NCBI RefSeq assembly: GCF_051020985.1
Contig: NW_027475150.1
Coordinates: 1,116,001-1,180,000, forward strand
DNA: 64,000 nucleotides
DNA from: Nomia melanderi
Lineage: Eukaryota; Arthropoda; Insecta; Hymenoptera; Halictidae
Direction: 5' to 3'
Below are positions 12,506 to 26,300 of the stretch, one piece after another (positions within the stretch are counted from its first letter, which is position 1; each line of letters opens with the position of its first letter). A model generated the notes under the pieces. That model did no database searches, was not told where the DNA came from, and saw only the letters and a program-made list of their open reading frames with translations. A program made the position numbers and the translations under genes.

Positions 12506-13176
12506 CTGGTGATATCTCGGGTGCTATTAGAGATAGCGCAATAAATCAAAGTGCATTGTCCGTAGGAGGCCCTTGCGCATGAATCTCTGCAGCAGGAACG
12601 ACATCGCACCTCCAGGGCCGAGAAAATTACAGATTTTCGGTATCCGTCACCCAAAGTCATGTAAAAATCCAGCATATATATGGTGCTTTCTCGGGTGCTA
12701 TTACAGATAGCGAAATAAATCAAAGTGCATTGTCTGTAGGAGGCCCTGGCGCATGAATCTGTGCAGCGGGAACGACCTCAGACCACCAGGGGCCGAGAAA
12801 ACCACCGTCTCATGGGGCCGGACACTCAGGGTCAGGGTAAAATCTAATATATATCTGGTGATATCTCGGGTGCTATTAGAGATAGCGCAATAAATCAAAG
12901 TGCATTGTCCGTAGGAGGCCCTTGCGCATGAATCTCTGCAGCAGGAACGACATCGCACCACCAGGGCCGAGAAAATTACAGATTTTCGGTATCCGCCACC
13001 CAAGGTCATGTAAAAATCCAGGATATATCTGGTGATATCTCGGTTGCTATTACAGATAGCGCAGTAAATCAAAGTGCGTTGTTTGTAGGAGGCCCTGGCG
13101 CATGAACCTGGGCAGCGGGAACGACCTCGGACCACCAGGGGCCGCGAAAACCACCGTCTCATGGGGCCGGACACTC
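12506..13176. repeat. 9-mer offset unit (1576 bp), copy 2, two core-B monomers
   Basis: Second copy of 10930-11600, with B cores at 12627-12677 and 12976-13026 and the same one-G deletions. The offset is the same at both cores (1576 each). At its end it runs into the first copy of the 11-mer duplication. Confidence 0.85.
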
Positions 13177-14971
13177 AGGGTCAGGGGAAAATCCAATATA
13201 TATCTGGTGATATCTCGGGTGCTATAACAGATAGCGCAATAAATCAAAGTGCATTGTCTGTAGGTGGCCCTGGTGCATGAATCTGGGAAGCGGGAACGAC
13301 CTCGGACCACCAGGGGCCGAGAAAACCACCGTCTCATGGGGCCGGACACTCAGGGTCAGGGTAAAATCCAATATATATCTGGTGATATCTCGGGTGCTAT
13401 TTGAGATAGCGCCATAAACCAAAGTGTATTATCTGCAGGAGTCCCTGGCGCATGAATCTGTGCAGCGGGAACGACCTCGGACCACCAGGGGCCGAGAAAA
13501 CCACCGTCTCATGGGGCCGGACACTCAGGGGCAGGGAAAAATCCAATATATATCTGTTGATATCGCGGGTGAAATTAGAGTTAGCGCCATAAACCAACGT
13601 GCATTGTCTGTAGGAGGCCCTGGCGCATGAATCTGGGCGGCGGGAACGACCTCGGACCACCAGGGGCCGAGAAAACAACCGTCTCATGGGGCCGGACACT
13701 CAGAGTCAGGGAAAAATCCAATTCATATCTGGTGATATCTCGGGTGCTTTTAGGGATAGCGCAATAAACCAAAGTGATTTATCTGCAGGAGGCCCTGGCG
13801 CATGAATCTGGGCAGCGGGGACGACCTCGGACCACCAGAGGCCGAGAAAACCACAGTCTCATGAGGCCGGACACTCAGGGTCAGGGGAAAATCCAGTATA
13901 TATCTGGTGATATCTCGGGTGCTATTAGAGATAGCGCAATAAACAAAAGTGAATTATCTGCAGGAGGCCCTGGCGCATGAATCTGTGCAGCGGGAACGAC
14001 CTCGGACCACGAGGGGCCGAGACAAGCACCGTCTCATGGGGCCGGACACACAGGGGCAGGGAAAAATCCAATATATATCTGGTGATATCTCGGGTGCTAT
14101 TACAGATAGCGCAATAAATCACAGTGCATTGTCTGTAGGAGGCCCGGGCGCATGAATCTGGCCAGCGGGAACGACCTCGGACCACCAGGGGCCGAGAAAA
14201 CCACCGTCTCATGGGGCCGGACACTCAGGGTCAGGGGAAAATCCAATATATATCTGGTGATATCTCGGGTGCTATTACAGACAGCCCAATAAATCAATGT
14301 GCATTGTCTGTAGGAGGCCCTGGCGCATGAATCTGTGCAGCGGGAACGACCTCAGACCACCAGGGGCCGAGAAAACCACCGTCTCATGGGGCCGGACTCT
14401 CAGGGTCAGGGAAAAATCTAATATATATCTGGTGATATCTCGGGTGCTATTACAGATCGCTCAATAAATCAAAGTGCATTGTCTGTAGGAGGCCCTCGCG
14501 CATGAATCCGGCCAGCGGGAACGACCTCGGACCCCCAGGGGCCGAGAAAATTACAGATTTCCGGTATCCGTCACCCAAAGTCATGTTAAAATCCAGCATA
14601 TATATGGTGCTTTCTCGGGTGCTATTACAGATAGCGCAATAAATCAAGGTGCATTGTCTGCGGGAGGCCCTGGCGCATGAATCTGTGCAGCGGCAACGAC
14701 CTCGGACAACCAGGGGCCGAGAAAACCACCGTCTCATGGGGCCTGACACTCAGGGTCAGGGGAAAATCCAACATATATCTGGTGATATCTCGGGTGCTAT
14801 TAGAGATAGCGCAATAAACGAAAGTGAATTGTCTGCAGGAGGCCCTGGCGCATGCACCTGTGCAGCGGGAACAACCTCGGATCACCAGGGGCCGAGAAAA
14901 TGACAGACTTTCGGTATCCGTCACCCAAGGTCATGTAAAAATCCAGCATATATCTGGTGATATCTCGGGTT
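13047..14971. repeat. 11-mer HOR (1925 bp), copy 1
   Basis: Eleven monomers are followed directly by a second copy at 14972-16896. The shared chain of rare variants includes GCTATAACAGATAGC, GGGAAGCGGGAACG, ATATCTGTTGATATCGCGGG, GAAATTAGAGTTAGCGCC, CACACAGGGGCAGGG, GACAAGCACCG, GACCCCCAGGGG and B cores at 14551-14601 and 14901-14951. On a line-by-line read I saw only isolated differences, for example CAATGTGC at 14296 against CAAAGTGC in copy 2. This is the most recent large duplication I can see. Confidence 0.93.
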
Positions 14972-16896
14972 CTATTACAGATAGCGCAGTAAATCAAAGT
15001 GCGTTGTTTGTAGGAGGCCCTGGCGCATGAACCTGGGCAGCGGGAACGACCTCGGACCACCAGGGGCCGCGAAAACCACCGTCTCATGGGGCCGGACACT
15101 CAGGGTCAGGGGAAAATCCAATATATATCTGGTGATATCTCGGGTGCTATAACAGATAGCGCAATAAATCAAAGTGCATTGTCTGTAGGTGGCCCTGGTG
15201 CATGAATCTGGGAAGCGGGAACGACCTCGGACCACCAGGGGCCGAGAAAACCACCGTCTCATGGGGCCGGACACTCAGGGTCAGGGTAAAATCCAATATA
15301 TATCTGGTGATATCTCGGGTGCTATTTGAGATAGCGCCATAAACCAAAGTGTATTATCTGCAGGAGTCCCTGGCGCATGAATCTGTGCAGCGGGAACGAC
15401 CTCGGACCACCAGGGGCCGAGAAAACCACCGTCTCATGGGGCCGGACACTCAGGGGCAGGGAAAAATCCAATATATATCTGTTGATATCGCGGGTGAAAT
15501 TAGAGTTAGCGCCATAAACCAACGTGCATTGTCTGTAGGAGGCCCTGGCGCATGAATCTGGGCGGCGGGAACGACCTCGGACCACCAGGGGCCGAGAAAA
15601 CAACCGTCTCATGGGGCCGGACACTCAGAGTCAGGGAAAAATCCAATTCATATCTGGTGATATCTCGGGTGCTTTTAGGGATAGCGCAATAAACCAAAGT
15701 GATTTATCTGCAGGAGGCCCTGGCGCATGAATCTGGGCAGCGGGGACGACCTCGGACCACCAGAGGCCGAGAAAACCACAGTCTCATGAGGCCGGACACT
15801 CAGGGTCAGGGGAAAATCCAGTATATATCTGGTGATATCTCGGGTGCTATTAGAGATAGCGCAATAAACAAAAGTGAATTATCTGCAGGAGGCCCTGGCG
15901 CATGAATCTGTGCAGCGGGAACGACCTCGGACCACGAGGGGCCGAGACAAGCACCGTCTCATGGGGCCGGACACACAGGGGCAGGGAAAAATCCAATATA
16001 TATCTGGTGATATCTCGGGTGCTATTACAGATAGCGCAATAAATCACAGTGCATTGTCTGTAGGAGGCCCGGGCGCATGAATCTGGCCAGCGGGAACGAC
16101 CTCGGACCACCAGGGGCCGAGAAAACCACCGTCTCATGGGGCCGGACACTCAGGGTCAGGGGAAAATCCAATATATATCTGGTGATATCTCGGGTGCTAT
16201 TACAGACAGCCCAATAAATCAAAGTGCATTGTCTGTAGGAGGCCCTGGCGCATGAATCTGTGCAGCGGGAACGACCTCAGACCACCAGGGGCCGAGAAAA
16301 CCACCGTCTCATGGGGCCGGACTCTCAGGGTCAGGGAAAAATCTAATATATATCTGGTGATATCTCGGGTGCTATTACAGATCGCTCAATAAATCAAAGT
16401 GCATTGTCTGTAGGAGGCCCTCGCGCATGAATCCGGCCAGCGGGAACGACCTCGGACCCCCAGGGGCCGAGAAAATTACAGATTTCCGGTATCCGTCACC
16501 CAAAGTCATGTTAAAATCCAGCATATATATGGTGCTTTCTCGGGTGCTATTACAGATAGCGCAATAAATCAAGGTGCATTGTCTGCGGGAGGCCCTGGCG
16601 CATGAATCTGTGCAGCGGCAACGACCTCGGACAACCAGGGGCCGAGAAAACCACCGTCTCATGGGGCCTGACACTCAGGGTCAGGGGAAAATCCAACATA
16701 TATCTGGTGATATCTCGGGTGCTATTAGAGATAGCGCAATAAACGAAAGTGAATTGTCTGCAGGAGGCCCTGGCGCATGCACCTGTGCAGCGGGAACAAC
16801 CTCGGATCACCAGGGGCCGAGAAAATGACAGACTTTCGGTATCCGTCACCCAAGGTCATGTAAAAATCCAGCATATATCTGTTGATATCTCGGGTT
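14972..16896. repeat. 11-mer HOR (1925 bp), copy 2
   Basis: Adjacent near-identical copy of 13047-14971, with B cores at 16476-16526 and 16826-16876. Identity continues for about 57 bp into a would-be third copy (16897 to about 16953). It then leaves at GCATGAATCTGTGCAGC, where copy 1 and copy 2 read GCATGAACCTGGGCAGC. ATATCTGTTGATATC near 16877 differs from ATATCTGGTGATATC in copy 1. Confidence 0.93.
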
Positions 16897-17175
16897 CTAT
16901 TACAGATAGCGCAGTAAATCAAAGTGCGTTGTTTGTAGGAGGCCCTGGCGCATGAATCTGTGCAGCGGGAACGACCTCGGACCACCAGGGGCCGAGAAAA
17001 CCACAGTCCCATGAGGCCGGACACTCAGGGTCAGGGGAAAATCCAGTATATATCTGGTGATATCTCTGGTGCTATTAGAGATAGCGCAGTAAATCAAAGT
17101 GCGTTCTTCGTAGGAGGCCCTGGCGCATGAATCTGGGCAGCGGGAACGACATCGGACCACCAGGGGCCGAGAAAA

Positions 17176-18275
17176 TTACAGATTTTCGATATCCGTCACC
17201 CAAAGTCATGTAAAAATCCAGCATATATATGGTGCTTTCTCGGGTGCTATTACAGATATCGCAATAAATCAAAGTGCATTGTCTGTAGGAGGCCCTGGCG
17301 CATGAATCTGGGCAGCGGGAACGACCTCGGACAACCAGGGGCCGAGAAAACCACCGTCTCATGGGGCCGGACACTCAGGGTCAGGGGAAAATCCAATATA
17401 TATCTGGTGATATCTCGGGTGCTATTAGAGATAGCGCAATAAACCAAAGTGAATTACCCGCAGGAGGCCGTGGTGCATGCATCTGTGCGGCGGGATCGAC
17501 CTCGGACCACCAGGGGCCGAGAAAACCACCGTCTGATGGGGCCGGACACTCAGGGTCAGGGGAAAATCCAATATATATCTGGTGATATGTCGGGTGCTAT
17601 TAGAGATAGAGCAATAAATCAAAGTGCATTGTCTGTAGGAGGCCCTTGCGCCTGAATCTGTGCAGCAGGAGCGACATGGCACCTCCAGGGGCCGAGAAAC
17701 TTACAGATTTTCGGTGTCCGTCACCATAAGTCATGTAAAAATCCAGCATATGTATGGTGCGTTCTCGGGTGCTATTAGAGATAGCGCAATAAACCAAAGC
17801 GAATTATCTGCAGGAGGCCCTGGTGCATGAATCTGTGCAGCGGGAACGACCTCGGACCACCAGGGGCCGAGAAAACCACCGTCTGATGGGGCCGGACACT
17901 CAGGGTCAGGGGAAAATCCAATATATATCTGGTGATATGTCGGGTGCTATTAGAGATAGAGCAATAAATCAAAGTGCGTTGTTTGTAGGAGGCCCTGGCG
18001 CATGAATCTGGGCGGCGGGAACTACCTCGGACCACCAGGGGCCGAGAAAACAACCGTCTCATGGGGCCGGACACTCAGAGTCAGGGAAAAATCAAATATA
18101 TATCTGGTGATATCTCGGGTGCTATTAGAGATAGCGCAATAAATCAAAGTGCATTGTCCGTAGGAAGCCCTTGCGCATGAATCTCTGCAGCAGGAACGAC
18201 ATCGCAACACCAGGGCCGAGAAAATTACAGATTTTCGGTATCCGTCACCCAAGGTCATGTAAAAATCCAGCATAT
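17176..18275. repeat. Group of three core-B monomers
   Basis: B cores at 17176-17226, 17701-17751 and 18225-18275, spaced by two or more core-A monomers. The middle one is the most changed (TCGGTGTCCGTCACCATAAG, GCATATGTATGGTGCGTTC). The first and second carry GGTGCTTTC or GGTGCGTTC in place of GGTGATATC. Two monomers with CGTCTGATGGGG and GATATGTCGGG (near 17532 and 17880) lie between them. Confidence 0.87.
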
Positions 18276-18848
18276 ATCTGGTCATATCTCGGTTGCTATT
18301 ACAGATAGCGCAGTAAATCAAAGTGCGTTGTTTGTAGGACGCCCTGGCGCATGAATCTGGGCAGCGGGAACGACCTCGGACCACCAGGGGCCGCGAAAAC
18401 CACCGTCTCATGGGGCCGGACACTCAGGGTCAGGGGAAAATCCAATATATATCTGGTGATATCTCGGGTGCTATTACAGACAGCCCAATAAATTAAAGTG
18501 CATTGTCTGCAGGAGGCCCTGGCGCATGAATCTGGCCAGCGGGAACGACCTCGGACCACCAGGGGCCGAGAAAACCACCGTCTCATGGGGCCGGACACTC
18601 AGGGTCAGGGAAAAATCCAATATATGTCTGGTGATATCTCGCGTGCTATAACAGATAGCGCAATAAATCAAAGTGCATTGTCTGTAGGAGGCCCTGGTGC
18701 ATGAATGTGGGAAGCGGGAACGACCTCGGACCACCAGGGGCCGAGAAAACCACCGTCTCATGGGGCCGGACAGTCAGAGTCGGGGAAAAATCCAATATAT
18801 ATCTGGTGATATCTCGCGTGCTATTAGAGATAGCGCAATAAATCAAAA

Positions 18849-19330
18849 GTGAATTATCTGCAGGAGGCCCTGGCGCATGCATCTGGGCAGCGGGAACGAC
18901 CTCGGACCACCAGGGGCCGAGAAAACCACCGTCTCATGGGGCCGGACACTCAGGGTCAGGGAAAAATCAAATATATATCTGGTGATATCTCGGGTAGTAT
19001 TAGAGATATCGCAATAAACCAAAGTGAATTATCTGCAGGAGGCCCTGGCGCATGCATCTGGGCAGCGGGAACGACCTCGGACCACCAGGGGCCGAGAAAA
19101 CCACAGTCTCATGGGGCCGGACACTCAGGGTCAGGGAAAAATCCAATACATATCTGGTGATATCTCGGGTGCTTTTAGGGATAGCGCAATAAACCAAAGT
19201 GATTTATCTGCAGGAGGCCCTGGCGCATGAACCTGGACAGCGGGAACGACCTCGGACCACCAGGGGCCGAGAAAACCACAGTCTCATGAGGCCGGACACT
19301 CAGGGTCAGGGGAAAATCCAGTATATATCT
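18849..19330. repeat. Long-range copy of the window start (offset 18,899 bp)
   Basis: The run GGGTAGTATTAGAGATATCGC (18997), GCATGCATCTGGGCAG, AATACATATCTGG, GCTTTTAGGGATAGC, GTGATTTATC and GAACCTGGACAGCGG repeats 98-430 in order. The offset is 108 monomers minus 1 bp. After about 19330 the copies differ (GTATATATCTGG here, ATATATAACTGG at 422). It shows that local blocks are related across almost 19 kb. Confidence 0.82.
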
Positions 19331-19625
19331 GGTGATATTTCGGGTGCTATTAGAGATAGCGCAATAAACCAGAGTGAATTATCTGCAGGAGGCCCTGGCG
19401 CATGCATCTGTGCAGCGGGAGCGACCTCGGACCACCAGGGGCCGAGAAATCCGCCGTCTCATGGGGCCGGACACTCAGGGTCAGGGAAAAATCAAATATA
19501 TATCTGGTGATATCTCGGGTGCTATTAGAGATAGCGCAATAAATCAAAGTGGATTGTCTGGAGGAGGCCCTTGCGCATGAGTCTGTTCAGCAGGAACGAC
19601 ATCGGTCCACCAGGGGCCGAGAAAA

Positions 19626-19860
19626 TTACAGATTTTCGGTATCCGTCACCCAAAGTCATGTAAAAATCCAGCATATATCTGGTGATATCTCGGGTGCTAT
19701 TAGATATAGCGCAAAATAAATCAATGTGCATTGTCTGCAGGAGGCCCTGGCGCATGAATCTGTGCAGCGGTATCTACCTCAGACCACCAGGGTCCGAGAA
19801 AATCACCGACACATGGGGCCGGGCACTCAGGTTCAGGGAAAAATCCAACATATATCTGGT
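19626..19860. repeat. Core-B monomer plus +2 variant, copy of 11926-12165
   Basis: B core at 19626-19676, then GATATAGCGCAAAATAAATC (2-bp expansion), GCAGCGGTATCTACCTCAG and GAAAATCACCGACACATGG with CAACATATATCTGG. The same chain occurs at 11926-12165. This is the last B core before a gap of about 21.6 kb without any. Confidence 0.85.
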
Positions 19861-20399
19861 GATATCTCGGGTTCTATTACAGATAGCGCAATAAACCAAA
19901 GTGAATTATCTGCAGGAGGCCCTGGCGCATGCATCTGGGCAGCGGGAACGACCTCGGACCACCAGGGTCCGAGAAAACCTCCGTCTCATGGGGCCGGGCA
20001 CTCAGGGTCAGGGAAAAATCAAATATATATCTGGTGATATCTCTGGTAGTATTAGAGATATCGAAATAAACCAAAGTGAATTATCTGCAGGAGGCCCTGG
20101 CGCATGAATCTGTGCAGCAGGAACGACCTCGGACCACCAGGGGCCGAGAAAACCACCGTCTCATGTTGCCGGACACTCAGGGTCAGGGAAAAATCCAATA
20201 TATATCTGGTGATATCTCGGGTGCTATTAGAGATAGCGCAATAAACCAACGTGGATTATCTGCAGGAGGCCCTGGCGCATGAATCTGTGCAGCGGGAACG
20301 ACCACGGACCACCAGGGGCCGAGACACCACCGTCTCATGGTGCCGGACACTCAGGGTCAGGGAAAAATCCAATATATATCTGGTGATATCTCGGGTGCT

Positions 20400-23300
20400 A
20401 TTACAGACAGCCCAATAAATTAAAGTGCATTGTCTGCAGGAGGCCCTGGCGCATGAATCTGGCCAGCGGGAACGACCTCGGACCACCAGGGGCCGAGAAA
20501 ATCACCGTCTAATGGGGCCGGACACTCAGGGTCAGGGAAAAATCCGATATATATCTGGTGATATCTCGGGTGTTATTACATATAGCGCAATAAATCAATG
20601 TGCATTGTCTGTAGGAGGCCCTGGCGCATGAATCTGTGCAGCGGGAACGTCCTCGGACCTCCAGGGGCCGAGACAACGACCGTCTCATGGGGCCGGACAC
20701 TCAGGTTCAGGAGAAAATACAATATATACCTGGTGATATCTCGGGTGCTACTACAGATAGCGCAATAAATCAAAGTGAATTATCTGCAGGAGGCCCTGGC
20801 GCATGCATCTGTGCAGCGGGAACGACCTCGGACCACCAGGGGCCGATAAAACCACCGTCTCATGGGGCCGGACACTCAGGGTCAGGGAAAAATCCAATAT
20901 ATATGTGGTGATATCTCGGGTGCTATTACAGATAGCGCAATAAATCAAAGTGCATTGTCTGTAGGAGGCCCTGGCGCATGAATCTGTGCAGCGGAAACGA
21001 CCTCGGACCACCAGGGGCCAAGAAAACTACAGTCCCATGGGGCCGGACACTCAGGGTCAGTGAAAAATAAAATATATATCTGGTGATATCTCGGGTGCTA
21101 TTACAGATAGCGCAATAAATCAAACTGCATTGTCTGTAGGAGACCCTGTCGCATGAATCTGTGCAGCGGGAACGACCTCGGACCACCAGGGGCCGAGAAA
21201 ACCACCGTCTCATGGGGCCGGACACTCAGGGTCAGGGAAAAATCCAATATATATCTGGTGATATCTCGGGTGCTATTAGAGATAGCGCAATAAACCAAGT
21301 GAGTTATCTGCAGGAGGCCCTGGCGCCTGAATCTGTGCAGCGGGAACGACCTCGGACCACCAGGGGCCGAAAAAACCACATTCTCATGGGGCCGGACACT
21401 CAGGGTCAGGGGAAAATCCAATATATATCTGGTGATATCTCGGGTGCTATTAGAGATAGCGCAATAAACCAAAGTGAATTATCTGCAGGAGGCCCTGGCG
21501 CATGCATCTGCTCAGCGGGAACGACCTCGGACCACCAGGGGCCGAGAAAACCACCGGCTCATGGGGCCGGACACTCTGGGTCAGGGAAAAATCCAATATA
21601 TATGTGGCGATATCCCGGGTGCTATTACAGATAGCGCAATAAATCAAGGTGCATTGTCTGTAGGAGGCCCTGGCGCATGAATCTGTGCAGCGGGAACGAC
21701 CTCGGACCACCAGGGGCCGAGAAAACTACAGTCTCATGGGGCCGGACACTCAGGCTCTGGGGAAAATCCAATATATATCTGGTGATATCGCGGGTCCTAT
21801 TACAGATAGCGAAATAAACCAAAGTGAATTATCTGCAGGAGGCCCTGGCGCATGAATCTGTGCAGCGGGAACGACCTCGGTCCACCAGGGGCCGAGAAAA
21901 CCACCGTCTCATGGGGCTGGACACTCAGGGTGAGGGAAAAATCCAATATATATGTGGTGATATCTCGGGTGCTATTAGAGATAGCGCAATAAATCAAAGT
22001 GCATTGTCTGTAGGAGGCCCTGGCGCATGAATATGTGCAGCGGGAACGACCTCGGACCACCAGGGTCCGAGAAAATCACAGTCTCATGGAGCCGGACACT
22101 CAGGGTCAGGGGAATATCCAATATATATCTGGTGATATCTCGGGTGCTATTAGAGATAGCGCAATAAATCAAAGTGCATTGTCTGTAGGAGGCCCTGGCG
22201 CATGAATCTGTGCAGCGGGAACGACCTCGGACCACCAGGGGCCGAGAAAACCACCGTCTCATGGGGCCGGACACTCAGGGTCAGGGAAAAATCCAATATA
22301 TATCTGGTGATATCTCGGGTGCTATTAGAGATAGCGCAATAAACCAAGTGAGTTATCTGCAGGAGGCCCTGGCGCCTGAATCTGTGCAGCGGGAACGACC
22401 TCGGACCACCAGGGGCCGAAAAAACCACATTCTCATGGGGCCGGACACTCAGGGTCAGTGAAAAATCCAATATATATCTGGTGATGTCTCGGGTGCTATT
22501 ACAGATAGCGCAATAAATCAAAGTGCTTTGTCTGTAGGAGGCCCTGGCGCATGAATATGTGCGGCGGAAACGACCTCGGACCACCAGGGGCCGAGAAAAC
22601 TACAGTCTCATGGGGCCGGACACTCAGGGTCTGGGGAAAATCCAATATATATCTGGTGATATCTCGGGTGCTATTAGAGATAGCGCAATAAACGAAAGTG
22701 AATTATCTGCAGGAGGCCCTGGCGCATGAATCTGTGCAGCGGGAACGACCTCGGACCACCAGGGGCCGCGAACACCACCGTCTCATGGGGCCGGACACTC
22801 AGGGTCAGGGAAAAATCCAATATATATCTGGTGATATCTCGGGTGCTATTAGAGATAGCACAATAAATCAAAGTGCATTGTCTGTAGGGGGCCCTGGCGC
22901 ATGAATCTGTACAGCGGGGAACGACCTCGGAAGACCAGGGGCCGAGAAAACCGCCGTCTCATGGGGCCGGACACTCAGGGTCAGTGAAAAATAAAATATA
23001 TATCTGGTGATATCTCGGGTGCTATTACATATAGCGCAATAAATCAAAGTGCATTGTCTGTAGGAGGCCCTGGCGCATGAATCTGTGCAGCGGGAACGAC
23101 CTCGGACCACCAGGGTCCGAGAAAATCACAGTCTCATGGAGCCGGACACTCAGGGTCAGGGGAATATCCAATATATATCTGGTGATATCTTGGGTGCTAT
23201 TAGAGATAGCGCAATAAACCAAAGAGAATTATCTGCAGGTGGCCCTGGCGCATGAATCTGTGCAACCGGAACGACCTCGGACCACCAGGGGCCCAGAAAA

Positions 23301-26300
23301 CCACAGTCTCATGGGGCCGGACACTCAGGGTCAGGGAAAAATCCAATATATATCTGGTGATATCTTGGGTGCTATTAGAGATAGCGCAATAAACCAAAGT
23401 GAATTATCTGCAGGAGGCCCTGGCGCATGAATCTGTGCAGCGGGAACGACCTTGGACCACCAGGGGCCGAGACAACCACCGTCTCATGGGGCCGGACACT
23501 CAGGGTCAGGGTGAAATCCAATATATATCTGGTGATATCTCGGGTGCTATTACATATAGCGCAATCAATCAAAGTGCATTGTCTGTAGGAGGCCCTGGCG
23601 CATGAATCTGTACAGCGGGAACGACCTCGGACCACCAGGGGCCGAGAAAACCACCGTCTCATGGGGCCGGACACTCAGGGTCAGTGAAAAATCCAATATA
23701 TATCTGGTGATATCTCGGGTGCTATTACAGATAGCGACATAATCCAAAGTGCATTGTCTGTAGGAGGCCCTGGCGCATGAATCTGTGCAGCGGGAACGAC
23801 CTCGGACCACCAGGGGCCGAGACAACCACCGTCTCATGGGGCGGGGCACTCAGGGTCAGGGTAAAATCCAATATATATCTGGTGATATCTCGGGTGCTAT
23901 TACATATAGCGCAATAAATCAAAGTGCATTGTCTGTAGGAGGCCATGGCGCATGAATCTGTGCAGCGGGAACGACCTCGGACCACGAGGGGCCGAAAAAA
24001 CCACATTCTCATGGGGCCGGACACTCAGGGTCAGGGGAAAATCCAATATATATCTGGTGATATCTCGGGTGCTATTAGAGATAGCACAATAAACCAAAGT
24101 GAATTATCTGCAGGAGGCCCTGGCGCGTGCATCTGTGCAGCGGGAACGATCTCGGACCACCAGGGGCCGAGAAAACCACAGTCTCATGGGGCCGGACACT
24201 CAGGGTCAGGGGAAAATCCAATATATATCTGGTGATATCTCGGGTGCTATTAGAGATAGCACAATAAATCAAAGTGCATTGTCTGTAGGGAGCCCTGGCG
24301 CATGAATCTGTACAGCGGGAACGACCTCGGAAGACCAGGGGCCGAGAAAACCGCCGTCTCATGGGGCCGGACACTCAGGGTCAGTGAAAAATAAAATATA
24401 TATCTGGTGATATCTCGGGTGATATTACAGATAGCGGAATAAATCAAACTGCATTGTCTGTAGGAGGCCCTGGCGCATGAATCTGTGCAGCGGGAACGAC
24501 CTCGGACCACCAGGGTCCGAGAAAATCACAGTCTCATGGAGCCGGACACTCAGGGTCAGGGGAATATCCAATATATATCTGGTGATATCTTGGGTGCTAT
24601 TAGAGATAGCGCAATAAACCAAAGAGAATTATCTGCAGGTGGCCCTGGCGCATGAATCTGTGCAACCGGAACGACCTCGGACCACCATTGGCCCAGAAAA
24701 CCACAGTCTCATGGGGCCGGACACTCAGGGTCAGGGAAAAATCCAATATATATCTGGTGATATCTTGGGTGCTATTAGAGATAGCGCAATAAACCAAAGT
24801 GAATTATCTGCAGGAGGCCCTGGCGCATGAATCTGTGCAGCGGGAACGACCTTGGACCACCAGGGGCCGAGACAACCACCGTCTCATGGGGCCGGACACT
24901 CAGGGTCAGGGTAAAATCCAATATATATCTGGTGATATCTCGGGTGCTATTACATATAGCGCAATCAATCAAAGTGCATTGTCTGTAGGAGGCCCTGGCG
25001 CATGAATCTGTACAGCGGGAACGACCTCGGAAGACCAGGGGCCGAGAAAACCGCCGTCTCATGGGGCCGGACACTCAGGGTCAGTGAAAAATAAAATATA
25101 CATCTGGTGATATCTCGGGTGCTATTACAGATAGCGCAATAAATCAAAGTGCATTGTCTGTAGGTGGCCCTGGCGCATGAATCTGTGCAACCGGAACGAC
25201 CTCGGACCACCTGGTGCCGAGAAAACCACAGTCTCATGGGGCCGGACACTCAGGGTCAGGGAAAAATCCAATATATATCTGGTGATATCTTCGGTGCTAT
25301 TAGAGATAGCGCAATAAACCAAAGTGAATTATCTGCAGGAGGCCCTGGCGCATGAATCTGTGCAGCGGGAACGATCTCGGACCACCAGGGGCCGAGAAAA
25401 CCACCGTCTCATGGGGCCGGACACTCAGGGTCAGGGAAAAATCCAATATATATCTGGTGATATCTCGGGTGCTATTAGAGATAGCGCAATAAACCAAGTG
25501 AGTTATCTGCAGGAGGCCCTGGCGCCTGAATCTGTGCAGCGGGAACGACCTCGGACCACCAGGGGCCGAAAAAACCACAGTCTCATGGGGCCGGACACTC
25601 AGGGTCAGGGGAAAATCCAATATATATCTGGTGATATCTCGGGTGCTATTAGAGATAGCGCAATAAACCAAAGTGAATTATCTGCAGGAGGCCCTGGCGC
25701 ATGCATCTGTTCAGCGGGAACGACCTCGGACCACCAGGGGCCGAGAAAACCACCGGCTCATGGTGCCGGACACTCTGGGTCAGTGAAAAATCCAATATAT
25801 ATGTGGTGATTTCCCGGGTGCTATTACAGATAGCGCAATAAATCAAGGTGCATTGTCTGTAGGAGGCCCTGGCGCATGAATCTGTGCTGCGGGAACGACC
25901 TCGGACCACCAGGGGCCGAGAAAACTACAGTCTCATGGGGCCGGACACTCAGGGTCTGGGGAAAATCCAATATATATCTGGTGATATCTCGGGTCCTATT
26001 ACAGATAGCGAAATAAACCAAAGTGAATTATCTGCAGGAGGCCCTGGCGCATGAATCTGTGGAGCGGGAACGACCTCGGTCCACCAGGGGCCGAGAAAAC
26101 CACCGTCTCATGGGGCTGGACACTCAGGGTGAGGGAAATATCCAATATATATCTGGTGATATCTCGGGTGCTATTACAGATAGCGCAATAAATCAAGGTG
26201 CATTGTCTGTAGGAGGCCCTGGCGCATGAATCTGAGCAGCGGGAACGACCTCGGACCACCAGGGTCCGAGAAAATCACAGCCTCATGGAGCCGGACACTC

